NCBI RefSeq assembly: GCF_020509005.1
Contig: NC_063022.1
Location: forward strand, 3,162,001-3,226,000
DNA length: 64,000 nt
Origin: Fulvia fulva
Taxonomy: Eukaryota > Ascomycota > Dothideomycetes > Mycosphaerellales > Mycosphaerellaceae
Direction of reading: 5' to 3'
Shown here: positions 32,598-43,326 of the stretch, one piece after another
Layout of the letters: each line of letters starts with the position of its first letter
How positions within the stretch are numbered: position 1 is the first letter of the stretch
Program-made: the position numbers and the translations under genes
Notes under the pieces: model-generated
The model's database searches: none
What the model was told of the DNA's origin: nothing
Seen by the model: the letters and a program-made list of their open reading frames with translations, nothing else

Positions 32598-33926
32598 TCC
32601 CTTCAGTCCTCTTCTAGGCTCTCTGTTCGTCAGCTAGGACCAGTCTGGGGAAAGACCACGGCGATTCCTTCGACACTATTGCTACATCCATTACGAAGAT
32701 AGAAGAGGATGCCACGAGAGGACGATATATAGCAAAGAGCAGGTCTTCGTGGCCTGCAGCTACCCAGCGGCGCGGCATGCACGACCCTGCATCGAGCTTC
32801 ACGACTGCCCGCCGCAGTCATCTCTTCTACTCGCAGAAGTTCCGCGAGCAAGAGCAGTGCTGGGACGGCTTGAAGGGGTCATGCTCGCTCGAGACCTCAC
32901 TGGCATGAAGCACATTGAGAGGATGAGAGAGGGAAAACCTACAATCCCACGCATGCACTACCTGGCTTGCACACGCAATCAAACGGCTGTGATGCAGGGT
33001 GTGATGAAGAGCCAGGACACTCGAAGCAAAACGGCACACATGCTGAGACAGCAGCTGCCTCGTACACAGAACAATGCTTACTGGCTAATCAATGACGCTA
33101 AACGTCCGTTGGAGGAATTAGAGCTTTTCAAGCTTTGTATGCACAAGCTGTCTGCATGCCAAGAATTCTCGAAACCGGTTCTGAACCTCATCGGATCAGC
33201 ACTCAACCGAAACAAATACAGCCATGGCAGTCATACGACGTGGACCTCGTCGAGACCTGCCTCCAGACTGCCGGCAGCGACAGCACATCGTTGCGCACAG
33301 TCCCATCGTGTAGCTCAGGTGAGACCGCGTCGAGAGCGAAAGCTTTCCAAAAGACGTCATTGTTCGCAAAACGAGAGAGCGCCTTGTAATCGCAAAGTCT
33401 CAGCTTCATGCCAGTTAATGAGCTCAGGTGTAGCGACGTCATCCGGTCTGCCGAAGCTCGAGATGCGTATAAATGAGCGAGCAATACAGCTACGGTTTCG
33501 TGATCACCAACAAGAACAGCTTCTACAGCTGCCCAGATAATGCTGCAACCTGCGTCTCAACCGACTCAAGCCCGTCCAACGCAGCGGTTTTCCAGGGGTT
33601 GCTATCATCATGTCTAGTGACATACCTCTGTTTCGTGCTGATAGTGACTCCTCGAAAAATGCTTCGTTGGACAGGCTTGAGTCGGTTGACGGGCAGGGGG
33701 CAGTGACAGCCGACGACGAGCTTCATTATTCTCGTTGTTACTGGAGAGGAAAGATTCAGTTCGAAAACACACTTTCGCAGTCTTTGGCTCGGTCGGCGGG
33801 AGCGTCAACGACTTGCAAAGATTTGGATGTAAGCTCCTTCTCACCTCCAGAATCGGTGGCAAGCGGACAAGCGCCGTTGGTGCGAATGTAGCGAGAGCAT
33901 TTCCTGACAATGGACAGTGCGAGTTG
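32598..33926. other. Region without a supported gene; possible BTB fragment on minus strand
   Basis: A 263-codon plus frame (32749-33540) has no recognisable motif and looks like chance. On the minus strand, 33203-33484 reads LRLCDYKALSRFANNDVFWKAF, which resembles the helix after a BTB domain (LADKY...A...FA). A decayed BTB gene is possible but not shown. Confidence 0.3.
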
Positions 33927-34430
33927 ATGAAGACGATTATCGACTTTCCGTACTCGGCGTGTCTTGAGAAGATAGACTCGCTGATCTCGATTGGAGTACC
34001 CGGAGACCATCACATGGAAGCGAACAACGATTATGCAACACTTGTGACGAAGATTGGGGCAATTCTCGACAAGGAGGACACCGCGTTGACGAGGAAGTTG
34101 GACGCATTGGTACGAAGTCGTGGCGTTGCCACGCTGGCGCATTTGCAGTCGTACGATGGTGCTCCAGCATGTCCACCATCTGCAGGGGATGTGGACGACA
34201 ACGGGGTTTCTCATATAGCTTTGTATACCGTCAAGCTCCAGGAATGGGGCGCAAGGAAGGGAAAGGGGCTGAGCTTCAAGGAGATCCAGACAACTCTTGA
34301 TCCCCCGAGATCCGAGGTCAAAGCTTTGGTTGAGGGCATGGAGTTTATGGGCGTTGGCAGAAGCAAGAAGCACGCTCGTCATGTGGCTTCAAAGAGAGCC
34401 TGCGAGCACTTGGGCATCGAGGTCAAATGA
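33927..34430 (+). CDS. Double-stranded RNA-binding motif protein
   Basis: 167 residues from ATG 33927. The frame is open further upstream to about 33735 but has no ATG there, so an upstream exon is possible. The C-terminal part, residues about 97-167, matches a dsRBM: TVKLQEWGARKGKGLSFKEI, a central strand EVKALVEGMEFMGVG, then the helix SKKHARHVASKRACEHLGI with the RNA-contacting SKK-x-A pattern. The N-terminal part has no known domain. Partners are unknown. It could act in RNA silencing, mitochondrial ribosomes or RNA editing; its neighbour is a deaminase, which may be chance. Confidence 0.65.
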   Translation: MKTIIDFPYSACLEKIDSLISIGVPGDHHMEANNDYATLVTKIGAILDKEDTALTRKLDALVRSRGVATLAHLQSYDGAPACPPSAGDVDDNGVSHIALYTVKLQEWGARKGKGLSFKEIQTTLDPPRSEVKALVEGMEFMGVGRSKKHARHVASKRACEHLGIEVK

Positions 34431-34612
34431 AGTACTGAGCGAGGCTGCAAGATCATTTTGCTTTGGTCGTCGGGCTATCGCGGGTCTTAGGCACGTGCTG
34501 CAGCTGCATCCGCTCGCTAGAATGAAGATTGATGCGAAAAGTGACATCACGCTCTTTGGTCTATGCGATACATATAAAGGCGACGTGAGGCCCGCCACGT
34601 AGCCGTCTGTCA

Positions 34613-36035
34613 ATGGCGTCCAACTCCTCGACTGCGGACGACCTGCAGGACTCTTCGGATGTCTTGGCGCGATTGTACGACGGCCTTCACCTCAAGTGTT
34701 TGCTGCAACACCCTAGCTTCAATCACGATCATGCTCAAGCGGTAGTGGCTCAAACGTCTGACCACTCACGAACGGCACGCTCGGTCCGGCAACGATTCCT
34801 AGACGAACTGTGCTACCTTTGTCAGTTCAGGCCTGCTGGCGATTCCATCGTCTCTATTGCTGCGGAGCGACAAAATCGCAGGGTTATACTCAGGGTTTCG
34901 ACCAACGAACGGGCAGTACAGCCAGTCATACTTCACTTATGTGCGCTACAACGGCTTCTTGAACCTCTTTGCTCCAGCGATCCTGCTCAGAATGAGAAGC
35001 TTCGGGACAATACCCTCACCAGAATATTCAAGGCATCCGTAATTCAGAGTACGACGAGGGTACAGAACTACCACAGGCAGCTGATAAATGCCATCCGCGA
35101 TATGCGAGAACAATATGGCACATTACGGGCGCCAGCGAGGCCTTCTGGCATGAGTACTGCATCGCTCCCAAAATGATGCACTTCATTGAGCTGATTTTTT
35201 CGAAGATGCTCAGGACTGGCGTACATTGGACAGCATGTCATGCATCGACCTAAACGACGGGAATACGAGGAAACGGAACTGTATAGACCTTTGCGTCCTG
35301 GCCCACGAGATTCGTAAAAGCGACATCTGGAATCATCTCGATCCCTCTGGATCTGGCCCATGTCGAGCTCGGGAGCGTGTTCGACACTACATTGGCCGCC
35401 TCGACTCATGGCGAAGAGCTGCAAGATACGTAATCAACACAGCAGCTGGGCCATCCTCTCCACAAGCTCCCTTAATCACAGCAGCCGTCTCCGCAACCCC
35501 AAGCCAACCGACATTGCGAGGGCAAGATGCGATCGATGTAGATCCCGATATCGATGGCTTGGTATTAACAGTCTGTCCTAGATATCGTTCAGATGAGATT
35601 CGGCCTGCGGTTGTGAAGAAGCTCAACAACGCGAAATCACTACACAAGAGGTTCGTCGATGTCCGCCAGATCCCGATAGTGCATGCCGAAGCGGCTATGG
35701 CGTACTACTTCTGGGCAAACTCCAAGACTTTCGCGGACGGTGAGCTTGCCATCGGCTGCAGTAAGCCCTCGTGCTTCTGCTGTGATATGTACCTCCGCAT
35801 ACTCTTCGATGGCAGACTCCTGCGACCCACTCATGGGAATGCCTGGTTTGCGTGGTATCCGCCAAGCAGCCCTGTGGCAGGGTACAAAAGACACGATGCT
35901 CGAACCGTAGATATCGTCAACCGTATGGGCTCGGAGATACAGTCCAATGTCGAAAAGTGCATTGACAAAGGTATATTTGGACGTGATCGAATGCATGACT
36001 CAACGACCGGGACGACCGGGACATCGGACTCATGA
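34613..36035 (+). CDS. OTT_1508-type nucleic-acid/nucleotide deaminase-like protein
   Basis: Two long frames appear to belong to one gene: 34613-35176 (MASNSSTADDL, helical) and about 35190-36035. The second carries the zinc-dependent deaminase signature VHAEAAMAYYFW and, further on, GCSKPSCFCCDMYL. The histidine, catalytic glutamate and two cysteines match the fungal OTT_1508-like deaminase family (Pfam PF14441, named from memory of the family). The joint at 35,100-35,230 is unclear. A third phase there reads EAFWHEYCIAPKMMHFIEL, so one or two small introns or frameshifts must be present. A TTG opens the second frame, so it does not start a separate protein. The substrate is unknown. Confidence 0.7.
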
Positions 36036-36070
36036 GGACGGCAAGGCCATATCTGGATCTCACGAGTAAC

Positions 36071-36258
36071 ATCGACTAGGGTCACATCCAATTCTCGTCG
36101 CTTCGGTAGCGCAAGCGTACTTCTTCTCACGGCCAGCATGCATAGCTTCGGTAGTGCGCCGACTTGCATACCAGTATTAAAGCCACTGTCTTCTGGGCAT
36201 GAGAAAAGATACGCTCGCGCTACCGAAGCGACGAGAATTGGATGTGACCCTAGTTGAT
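36071..36258. mobile_element. 188-bp fold-back element (MITE-like)
   Basis: Terminal inverted repeats of 49 bp, 36071-36119 and 36210-36258, differ at two positions. The outer part reads ATCGACTAGGGTCACATCC and the inner part CTTCGGTAGCGCAAGCGTA on the left arm. Similarity continues inward for about 15 further bases (CTTCTCACGGCC against the reverse of GGCATGAGAAAAG). The 90-base middle has no coding potential. No clear target duplication is visible. It lies 36 bases after the deaminase stop, so it may be in the 3' untranslated region. Confidence 0.8.
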
Positions 36259-36812
36259 GTCATGTCGACTGGGATATCCGTTCGCCTGATGCATCAACCC
36301 TGCGTCTTGTGCAAAGGGCTTGTTGGTGGTAGGTCGCATACTGGAATTATGGACTGTATGAATAGGCGCTGATATCGACTTAGCCGAATGGTGTGTCTCT
36401 CGCGACTGAGGCCAGGGAGGCCTTCGATAGCCGAAGATGCACAAGACGCCCAGGATTTTGCAGCAGAGCTTTGAGCTGTGGTCGGCAGTGGTGTCTGCAA
36501 GTCTATTTAACAAATGCTATCGGTGGCAGATAGCGACATTCCTTGGGGTATATGCACCAAAGATGGGTATAGCTGTCTTGTCAGCTGGGTTCGTGACATG
36601 CACATATTACTGCCGGGGTACTAGGAGAGTTGGCGCTAGTCTGCCTGACGGACTTTTAGCGTCGACCTTGTTCAGGCATGGGATTTGACGTGAGCCAGCT
36701 ACCCCGTCAAGGTCATTGAGTGCCGTGGAGCGGACAGAGAGACCGAGTGACCTTCCAGACTCCCTTTCACTCTGTCAGTCATCGGACAGACAACTTCCCC
36801 AAATCCACTATC
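36259..36812. other. Intergenic between fold-back element and BTB gene
   Basis: Short frames only. The motif GCCTGACGGACTTTTAGCG near 36,643 recurs with one change near 38,699. I see no gene. Confidence 0.5.
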
Positions 36813-38108
36813 ATGAGTTCATATTGCTCACGCCAATGCAGCAATGACGAAGTGCTCGAAACACACGAGGCCACCCGTATATGTCGTGAGTATAGCACGC
36901 TTTTGGAGTGGTCGCAGCTCAAGACACGTCAAGCGCTGACCTCAATCTACAGTATCGCAAAGTCTCGACCATATCGCTTCGTTGTTGGACCCAAAAGAGA
37001 GGCATACTTCTTGCATCCCAAGCTGGTATCTCTGCACTCCGGGTACCTCGGTGCATTAATCGACGCCGACTGGAGTGGTGAGCGCACAGCCTGCATTGTG
37101 CTCGACGATGTTAGAGAGGATACTTTCGCCAGCGTTGCGGAGTACCTGTACACAGGAGACTACACCTCGGCGTCGTACAGGGTGACGGTCATTGAGGACG
37201 ACAGTGGAGATCTTGACAGCGATATGATTGTTACTCCACCAACGACTGTAGACGGCCACGACGCTGATTCGAGACTTCGATCTGCCCAGAAGTCTGGTCA
37301 AGCAAAGACAGCCCTGGCCGAGCGACCTATCACGCAAGGTGTCTGGGAATTCTCGGGGCCAAATCACTCACCTGTCGAGAAGAGCAAAGAGAAAGACGTA
37401 TCCGATTGGGACGAATCAAATCCAGAACTTATGACAAAAGAGTCTCCGGTATCGCCAGTGGTCGATCTGGATGAGTGGGCAAGTTACACCATGAAATCAA
37501 TGAAAGTCAAAGCCAAGAAGAGGGCGGCAATGTGGGCTGAGCCAGAGCCAACTTTAGAGCCCGAAGCCGACGAGCTATTCACTACTCCGGGGCTTCGCGC
37601 GTGCTCCCCAATCAATGAAACGTCTGAGGCGAGGCACATTACTCCTTCTGCTGCGAAGCCAACCCGCGAAGCCGCAATGTGGACAGCATTCACGGCTCGA
37701 CAGTATGAGCTTGAGCACCGTCCAACGCCTGTCGCAGTCAGAGCCAACCTCAATGCAGACGAAGGCTACGATGTCGTCTTCCTGAGTCATGCTCGCATCT
37801 TCATGTGTGCCAAAGCCTGGTTTATCGAAGGCCTTGCCAAGCTCGCACTAAAAAGACTGCACGAGACTTTGACGAGTTTCACTTTGTACTCAGAGAGAGT
37901 CGGTGATGTCGTCAAGCTTGTCGAGTATGCCTACAGCAGATCCTGCATGGGATGCGTTGGTGTGCTTGATCTCCGCGACCTTGTGATGCACTATGCGGCA
38001 TGCAAAATCGCTAGGCTAGTGAGCGACCAGCGCTTCCAGGGCGTTTTGCAGGCTGAAAACACGGCTGGGGTTGATCTGGTGAAAGAACTCGTCGAGGACT
38101 TGGTGTAA
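36813..38108 (+). CDS. BTB/POZ domain protein
   Basis: 431 residues from ATG 36813 (MSSYCSRQC). The BTB fold is seen in RFVVGPKREAYFLHPKLVSL and LHSGYLGALI, followed by VREDTFASVAEYLYTGDY. A long acidic, serine-rich linker (about 130-330) precedes the second conserved part, YDVVFLSHARIFMCAKAWFI and LALKRLHETL, as in fungal BTB proteins split by an insert. BTB proteins usually dimerise or act as Cullin-3 adaptors. An alternative model is possible: GTGAGT at 36886 and CTACAG at 36952 look like splice sites, and using the AG at 36961-36962 instead of 36952 keeps frame from a different ATG (36843). The N-terminus is therefore uncertain. Confidence 0.82.
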   Translation: MSSYCSRQCSNDEVLETHEATRICREYSTLLEWSQLKTRQALTSIYSIAKSRPYRFVVGPKREAYFLHPKLVSLHSGYLGALIDADWSGERTACIVLDDVREDTFASVAEYLYTGDYTSASYRVTVIEDDSGDLDSDMIVTPPTTVDGHDADSRLRSAQKSGQAKTALAERPITQGVWEFSGPNHSPVEKSKEKDVSDWDESNPELMTKESPVSPVVDLDEWASYTMKSMKVKAKKRAAMWAEPEPTLEPEADELFTTPGLRACSPINETSEARHITPSAAKPTREAAMWTAFTARQYELEHRPTPVAVRANLNADEGYDVVFLSHARIFMCAKAWFIEGLAKLALKRLHETLTSFTLYSERVGDVVKLVEYAYSRSCMGCVGVLDLRDLVMHYAACKIARLVSDQRFQGVLQAENTAGVDLVKELVEDLV

Positions 38109-38284
38109 GGGATGTGGAATTGTTGCAGACAGTCTCACAGCGTTGCATCCAGCTACTTGGAACTTGCTACCCACGTTTTGACTGCTTGAGCCACGAAAGA
38201 ATGTTCACGTCAACCCTACCGGAAGCAGCTTGCGAGTCTCATCGACCGGTTTCTCCAACAACGACTGCCCGTCATCAGGTCACA

Positions 38285-38502
38285 TCACTTCTTGTTGCCT
38301 CCAGAGTTGTTCTGGCCACCTTGGTTTCCAGCATTGGCATTCTTATCACCTGCAGCCTGAGCACGAGCGGCAAAGCCAGGATCGTTACCAGACTTGGCCT
38401 TCCAAATTGTCAGCTGCGTATAACCAGCAGAGGCAAGTGCATTACCTCAGAAGACTGGATACGAGAGCTATCGCCCTTGGTCATTTGTTGCTTCTCGGGC
38501 AT
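38285..38502 (-). CDS. 56-residue SMP-type (seed-maturation-protein-like) stress protein
   Basis: Two exons: 38446-38502 (19 codons) and 38285-38398 (37 codons plus TGA). The 47-bp intron runs from GTAATG to TTTGGAAG. The product reads MPEKQQMTKGDSSRIQSSE then AKSGNDPGFAARAQAAGDKN and a glycine/asparagine/glutamine tail ending GGNKK. The pattern T-K-x-D-x-x-R-I-Q-S-S and G-F-A-A-R-A-Q-x-A is that of small fungal SMP-domain proteins, linked to conidia and stress. It is hydrophilic and probably disordered. Both exons are shorter than 100 codons, so it is easy to miss. Confidence 0.8.
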
Positions 38503-39146
38503 GTTGGATTGTTGTCTGTGTGCGTTACGTAGATGTAGCTTCTCGTTGACTTGGTGTATCGAGGTCGTGGGGCATGATGAGCAGGATCTTAGCAGTCTCA
38601 CGAGCTGTTCTTATATCTCAAGCCCTCCTTGTTCTGGTCTGTAATAGAAGCCATTGAACAACACATGCAGGACAATCTGCATTCTTACCGGCCATTTTGC
38701 CTGACGGTCTTTTAGCGGAACGTAAAGGTGCCCGCTGCCCTGCATTCCCGATCGACATGCAGTAGCTCAATGCTGCAGCTTCCTCGTCCTGCCATGGGTA
38801 TTCTCGGTAGATGTGCGGTGCTCCCACCAAGCCCCCCAGGACAGACTTGAGCTTGTGATCATCTGGGCAGGAGGGGCAAGCCTGAATAGCAGCAGAGGTG
38901 CCTCAACACCGATGCTGATGCGATACATTCCTGTAGTGGCGAGTCATGTAGATGCTAGCGAGAGCAGAGGGTAGTGGAATCAGTTGGACACAGGTGATGA
39001 ACATATACCTAACCTGTCTGCAGAGCGGCATGGTCCTTTCAGCCAATTTCATCCAGCTTGTACAGAGTCGACTCATCCTCCAGCTGTAGAACGCGTCAGC
39101 GTCATTGAGTCCCCGACCACGCAAAGAGTATCACAACTTACTAGGA
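38503..39146. other. Intergenic, upstream of the SMP gene
   Basis: Short frames only. It includes a likely intron and tail exon of the decayed dioxygenase on the minus strand: CTACAG acceptor near 39,084 and GTAAGT donor near 39,142. Confidence 0.45.
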
Positions 39147-40165
39147 CTAGCCGTCGTCCCATTCCTCTCCACCCCCAATTCCACGCCAAACGTGACATAC
39201 GCCAAACACCCCATTCCTCACATCCTCCCCATCCAGCGGCTCATAATCCACCGTACTATCCGCTCCACTCTGCAGCACCTGGTTATAAAGACTATCGTTC
39301 GAGTTCCGCAACCTCTCAATCTCCGTATGACTGACATACGGCTCCAGCGGCATGATCCCCTCACTAAGAACCTCCGGGATAAAAATCTGTCCCGTCTCAA
39401 TAACAGTACCTGCGTCCAGGGCACCATTGATAGTAACATTCCAATCCGTGTAGACTTGTGCGTGAATGTGGATACTCCGGTCGACATAAAAGCCCGGCAC
39501 AATCGACTTAAAACCCGTCACGCCCTGGCTGTCAGTAGGCCACATTTCCCTCAGAAACGTCGAATTCCCATTCGCCAGGAACGCGAAATTATCATACCCC
39601 GTCGTATTCGTAACCCCCAACCCCTTCAGCAGCGTCTCAAACGGTGTATTTGGACTGTACTCAAGACTGGAATGAATCCCCGTAGCATTACAATGCCAGA
39701 TACTAATCAACGCATCCGGAACCGGCTCATATGTATTCACATTGATGATTCCATTTTCGAGTTCGAGAGGTATGCCGGCTTCGCCTTCGGTGATGTCGCG
39801 GCGGAGGACTTCGTGGGGTGGATACCAGTAGGGGCCTTAGGTGACTTCGGGGCTGAGGATACAGGTGGAGTTTGTGATGAAGTCGTAGTGGGGTGTGTGG
39901 TGGAGTGGATGGTGAAGTCGGTTGGGAGCCTTTGGAGAGGTTGTTTGCTTCTGAGCGTTTGCGGAGGGCGTGACGTTTTTGCTTCATGACACTGACTTGG
40001 GGGGGGGCGCAGCGCTTCGCTTTCTCCGACCTTGCGAGGAGTTGTGGGGAGGATGGGGCGGGTGCGTGGGCTGGGTGTATTGGTTAGTGGTTGAGTGCTA
40101 TGCCGCTGAAGGGGTTGGATATACCTTCGACAGCTGCACCGACGAGCAAGTATGCTGCCCATAGG
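39147..40165 (-). pseudogene. Intradiol ring-cleavage dioxygenase, decayed
   Basis: The minus strand encodes an extracellular-type intradiol dioxygenase. It reads DFITNSTCILSPEVT, then a TAA at 39837-39839, then GPYWYPPHEVLRRDITEGEAG, VPDALISIWHCNATG and the iron-binding RSIHIHAQVY. Relatives have Q or E at the TAA, so CAA to TAA fits. Two further breaks occur. Upstream, the typical LRKRS stretch is in another phase. Near 39,195, one base must be removed for NGVFG to continue as YVTFGVELGV, which then meets a normal GTAAGT donor. A signal-peptide-like stretch lies near 40,130. The family cleaves catechols. This copy is not functional as read. Confidence 0.78.
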
Positions 40166-41307
40166 CCTTTGCGTTAACCATCTTGACTGACTGGGGACAC
40201 GCTACTGGTTGCAATTGTGAGTGATGAGTCCGGGAAACATGATGTCCTTCTGTGCCGTCTATAAGCTGTCCATCAGACAGCTACGCATCTCTGAGTCGGT
40301 ACGGGTGGCCATCGGTCTGCATCTCCGCGCTGTTGATGTCAGCTCAATATTGTCAATACACTACCGCCGTTTGGATGTCTCATTGCTATACAGCTCCACA
40401 ACGCAGCCCAGGTGGATCTCGGTACACGCTTGCCGACTCCAGAGGATCGTCGAAGAACATCCGATGCTCAACCATGACCACGCAAGGCAAGCTCACTGTA
40501 GCTGGTCATTGGCTCGACTCTGCATGTGTAGTAACGTAGGACGCTCGAGCTGCGGATGCTCCTCAACAAGGCTCTGCCATGAACGACATTCGTCAAGCCC
40601 AGCGGGGGTGAGCCAAAATGCCATGTTGGAGTGGAAGATTGATCGTCGCCGAACTCTGCGAGTTGCACGTGGTCGGCAATTCTTCGTCGGCTTGACCACT
40701 TCAAGCTCGACTGGTGACACCGAGCCAAGACGGCACTGCATACGCTTCGTTGGTGCTCGTTTGGGCGAAGACCGTAGTGCTCGGAAGTATGTGGTCGGCA
40801 GACCCACACTCATAGACCACAGTTTGATCGGCTTCAAGATCCTCGAGCAGATCACTTCGACCGAGAACATCGAGGATATAGCGAGATACCGGTGGAGGAC
40901 ACAGTCTGCGCCAGCGTGTTACTGTGGTTGGAATGCTCAACATCTTGATCGCAGAATGACGACTGAAGGACCAAAAGCTGTACACTCGTTCTCTGAGCTA
41001 CGACAACAACGCCATACACCTCGCTAATCCCACCATGGTATCGACACTGCAATAGTAAATCCCTCAAAGAAGCTCCCATCTGGAAATGCTGTCGTCCATC
41101 CTTCTCATTGCGCCGCCCGTAAACATCCATCCGAATGCTGCGTCGTCAACCCACCCCATGCGCCAGCACACTAGTACGCGCAGTATAGCAAACTCGACAC
41201 TGTCGCAGCACTGTTCTCATAAAGTCCTAAGACAACGCCGTTAGCACCAGCTTGCACATCAAATCTTGCGATCCACCAGATAGGGGAGTGCAGGAATATC
41301 AATGCTG
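40166..41307. other. Region without a supported gene
   Basis: A 268-codon plus frame (40221-41027) and a 125-codon minus frame (40493-40870) overlap. Neither shows a domain or family-like pattern. I make no call. Confidence 0.4.
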
Positions 41308-42968
41308 CTAGTATTGCATCCCACCACTTCCGTATCCCGATCCGACATTGTCGTCCAGGCTCTTATACCCTCCACGGCCTCGTCCTCGCCCTCCGCCACC
41401 ACGATCACCACGACCACGGCCACCCCTAAAGCCGTCGCCTCTGCCGCGTTGGTGGCCACCTCCTCGTCCGCCGCGGTTCGGGGGGTTGTGATTGTTGCCG
41501 TCATTCTGTCTGCTCTTCCAGGTAAAGCTGCCATCGTTTCGTTGCTGATCGCCTCGCTGCTGAGTTCGTGGTGGCGGCCTGCCATTCGAGCGTGGTGCTG
41601 AGCCTAAAGGTGGAAAGTCTTCTTCTCGGGGATGCTTGCGAGCGTTCTTAGCGTTCGGAAAGGATGCCTCGTAGTCGTCTTCGTTGGGGTACTCTTCTTC
41701 GATGCGAAGCAACACTTTCTCGCCCACGGTCGTCTCGAACTCATACTGTTGATTTTGAGGCACGGCCTGCCAGTTTCGGATGTAACTCGCCTCGATTGGC
41801 TTTGCTTGTCTTCTGGTTGCCAGCACGACGCAGGGTGTCGGGTTCTCGGTGTAGTATTTGGCACCTGGTATTGTAGGCGCGACACGAGCTGCCCAAACTC
41901 TGTTCTCGTTGACAGCGATGCCATCCACTTTCCATGTCATCTTCGCTCCAATGCCACCAACTTTGTCGAGTATTGTTCGTGGTGCAGGGCGTGGTGTGAT
42001 GAGGATGTTGTTGGCGAGATGGCGTACTTCGTGCTCCGGGCAATTGGCTGGCAGCTTGACCAAGCTTCGCAGCTTCTCGATGTCGTCTTGTCCGATGAGG
42101 TATCCTGTGTAGAAGACGGAACGCTTGATCCTGTATGGTCGAGTGCCGGGCGGAGCTTTGCCATCACGAATAGCCTGGTTGCTGCCATTGATCATCTTTT
42201 GCACCTCCGCAACTTCCGTAACTGGGTCCATGTTCGTCTCTTGCTCGCTAACCTGGATGACTTCAGCAACAAAGGGCTGTCGAGGACCTCCATTATCCAT
42301 CAATGCTTTGTTGAGGTCAAAGAAGAAGTCGCGGAAGCCCTTGACGTGCTTGACTCGGTCCTCGTAGATGCGAAGTTCGTCGGCGCTGTGGTAGGTGAAG
42401 GCAATGTCGCGGAGTAGTGCCTGCTTGAACAGCATCGTGCTGCCAAAGACCTCACCACTGGGACTGACACTCGGCTTGAGGCAAACCATGTCGAACTCCA
42501 GACCCTTTGATGCTATCATCCGGCCGATCAACTCACTGAAGCCATCCTCTTTCCTGCCCGTCAGCAGCACCGTCAAGGCGTGCTCCTCGCTCATGCTCAG
42601 TTGTACCAGCTCTGCAATCTTCTCGTTCCAGCAGCCTTCCCATGCTCGCTTCTCTTCAATCTCGAGTCCTTGGCCTGTCGCTGCCAGTATGTTCGGGTTA
42701 TGCCACCAGCCGCCATTGTGCAGGAACTCTTGCGCTTGGAGCTGTCCACATGTGCCGGTGTTCCAGAGCTGCTTGTTGGGGAGGGGAGAGGAGAATACTG
42801 TGTTCTGTAGATCAGCCTCGGAGCGAGTCAATCATGTATCCTGCTTGGTGTCATCCTACAGGTGTTGTCGAAATCGTAGACGTGGATGGCTTTGATCTGG
42901 TGGACTGCCGGCAAGTTCTTGTCCTGACATGACCATCGCTTCAGCGCGGTGATGGTGTGTGTCGACAT
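41308..42968 (-). CDS. Swiss-Army-Knife RNA-repair-like HAD protein with RGG tail
   Basis: Two exons: 42860-42968 and 41308-42797, 532 residues. A 62-bp intron with donor GTAGGA and acceptor AACACAG joins HVYDFDNT to LFSSPLPNKQLW, restoring the HAD motif I D-x-D-N-T (aspartates 32 and 34). It continues GGWWHNPNILAATGQG and ALTVLLTGRKE, typical of the fungal HAD-SAK-1 family predicted to act in RNA repair. The C-terminal 80 residues are rich in RGG/RG repeats, a common RNA-binding tail. A competing acceptor nine bases upstream (CTACAG) would give phase errors, so it was rejected. The ATG at 42968 is assumed; in-frame ATGs lie upstream. Confidence 0.88.
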
Positions 42969-43326
42969 GTTCGAGAGTGGCCGACAAGTGGGTGATGTAC
43001 GCGACAAAGTGCCATGAAGGAGTCTACTCATCCATGTTGAGCCTGCGACACGAGAGAAGTCGCGGCCATGAAGCTCCATTTCGTGAAGCAAGCGCGATGA
43101 AAGCTGCCGAAGATTTGCCGAAGGAAGTCGACCTCCATCTGCATTCCCTCCTTGTCCTTTGCTTTCTTACATCGTCTACATACACTTTGCATGACTTCTG
43201 ATCTTGTCGCTCGTTGCACTGACGTTGTCAGCAAGGCCCTAGACACTTGATGACCTCAGCTGCTCAAAACGTCATGATGGACAGGACAGCGATGACATTA
43301 CCCTGGCACCTTGCACTGGCTCACGT
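42969..43326. other. Upstream region of the SAK gene
   Basis: An in-frame ATG upstream of the SAK start lies at about 43,091. Nothing else I can support. Confidence 0.45.

Noticed and set aside
32749..33540. 263-codon plus-strand ORF
   Set aside because: It has mixed low-information sequence without conserved motif and is antisense to a possible BTB-like remnant.
40221..41027. 268-codon plus-strand ORF
   Set aside because: No family resemblance, and competing frames exist on the other strand. A 40-kb window with high GC gives such frames by chance.
41308..42831. Glycine/arginine-rich tail as a collagen or prion-like gene
   Set aside because: The tail belongs to a clear HAD-SAK protein; the RG repeats are an RNA-binding extension.
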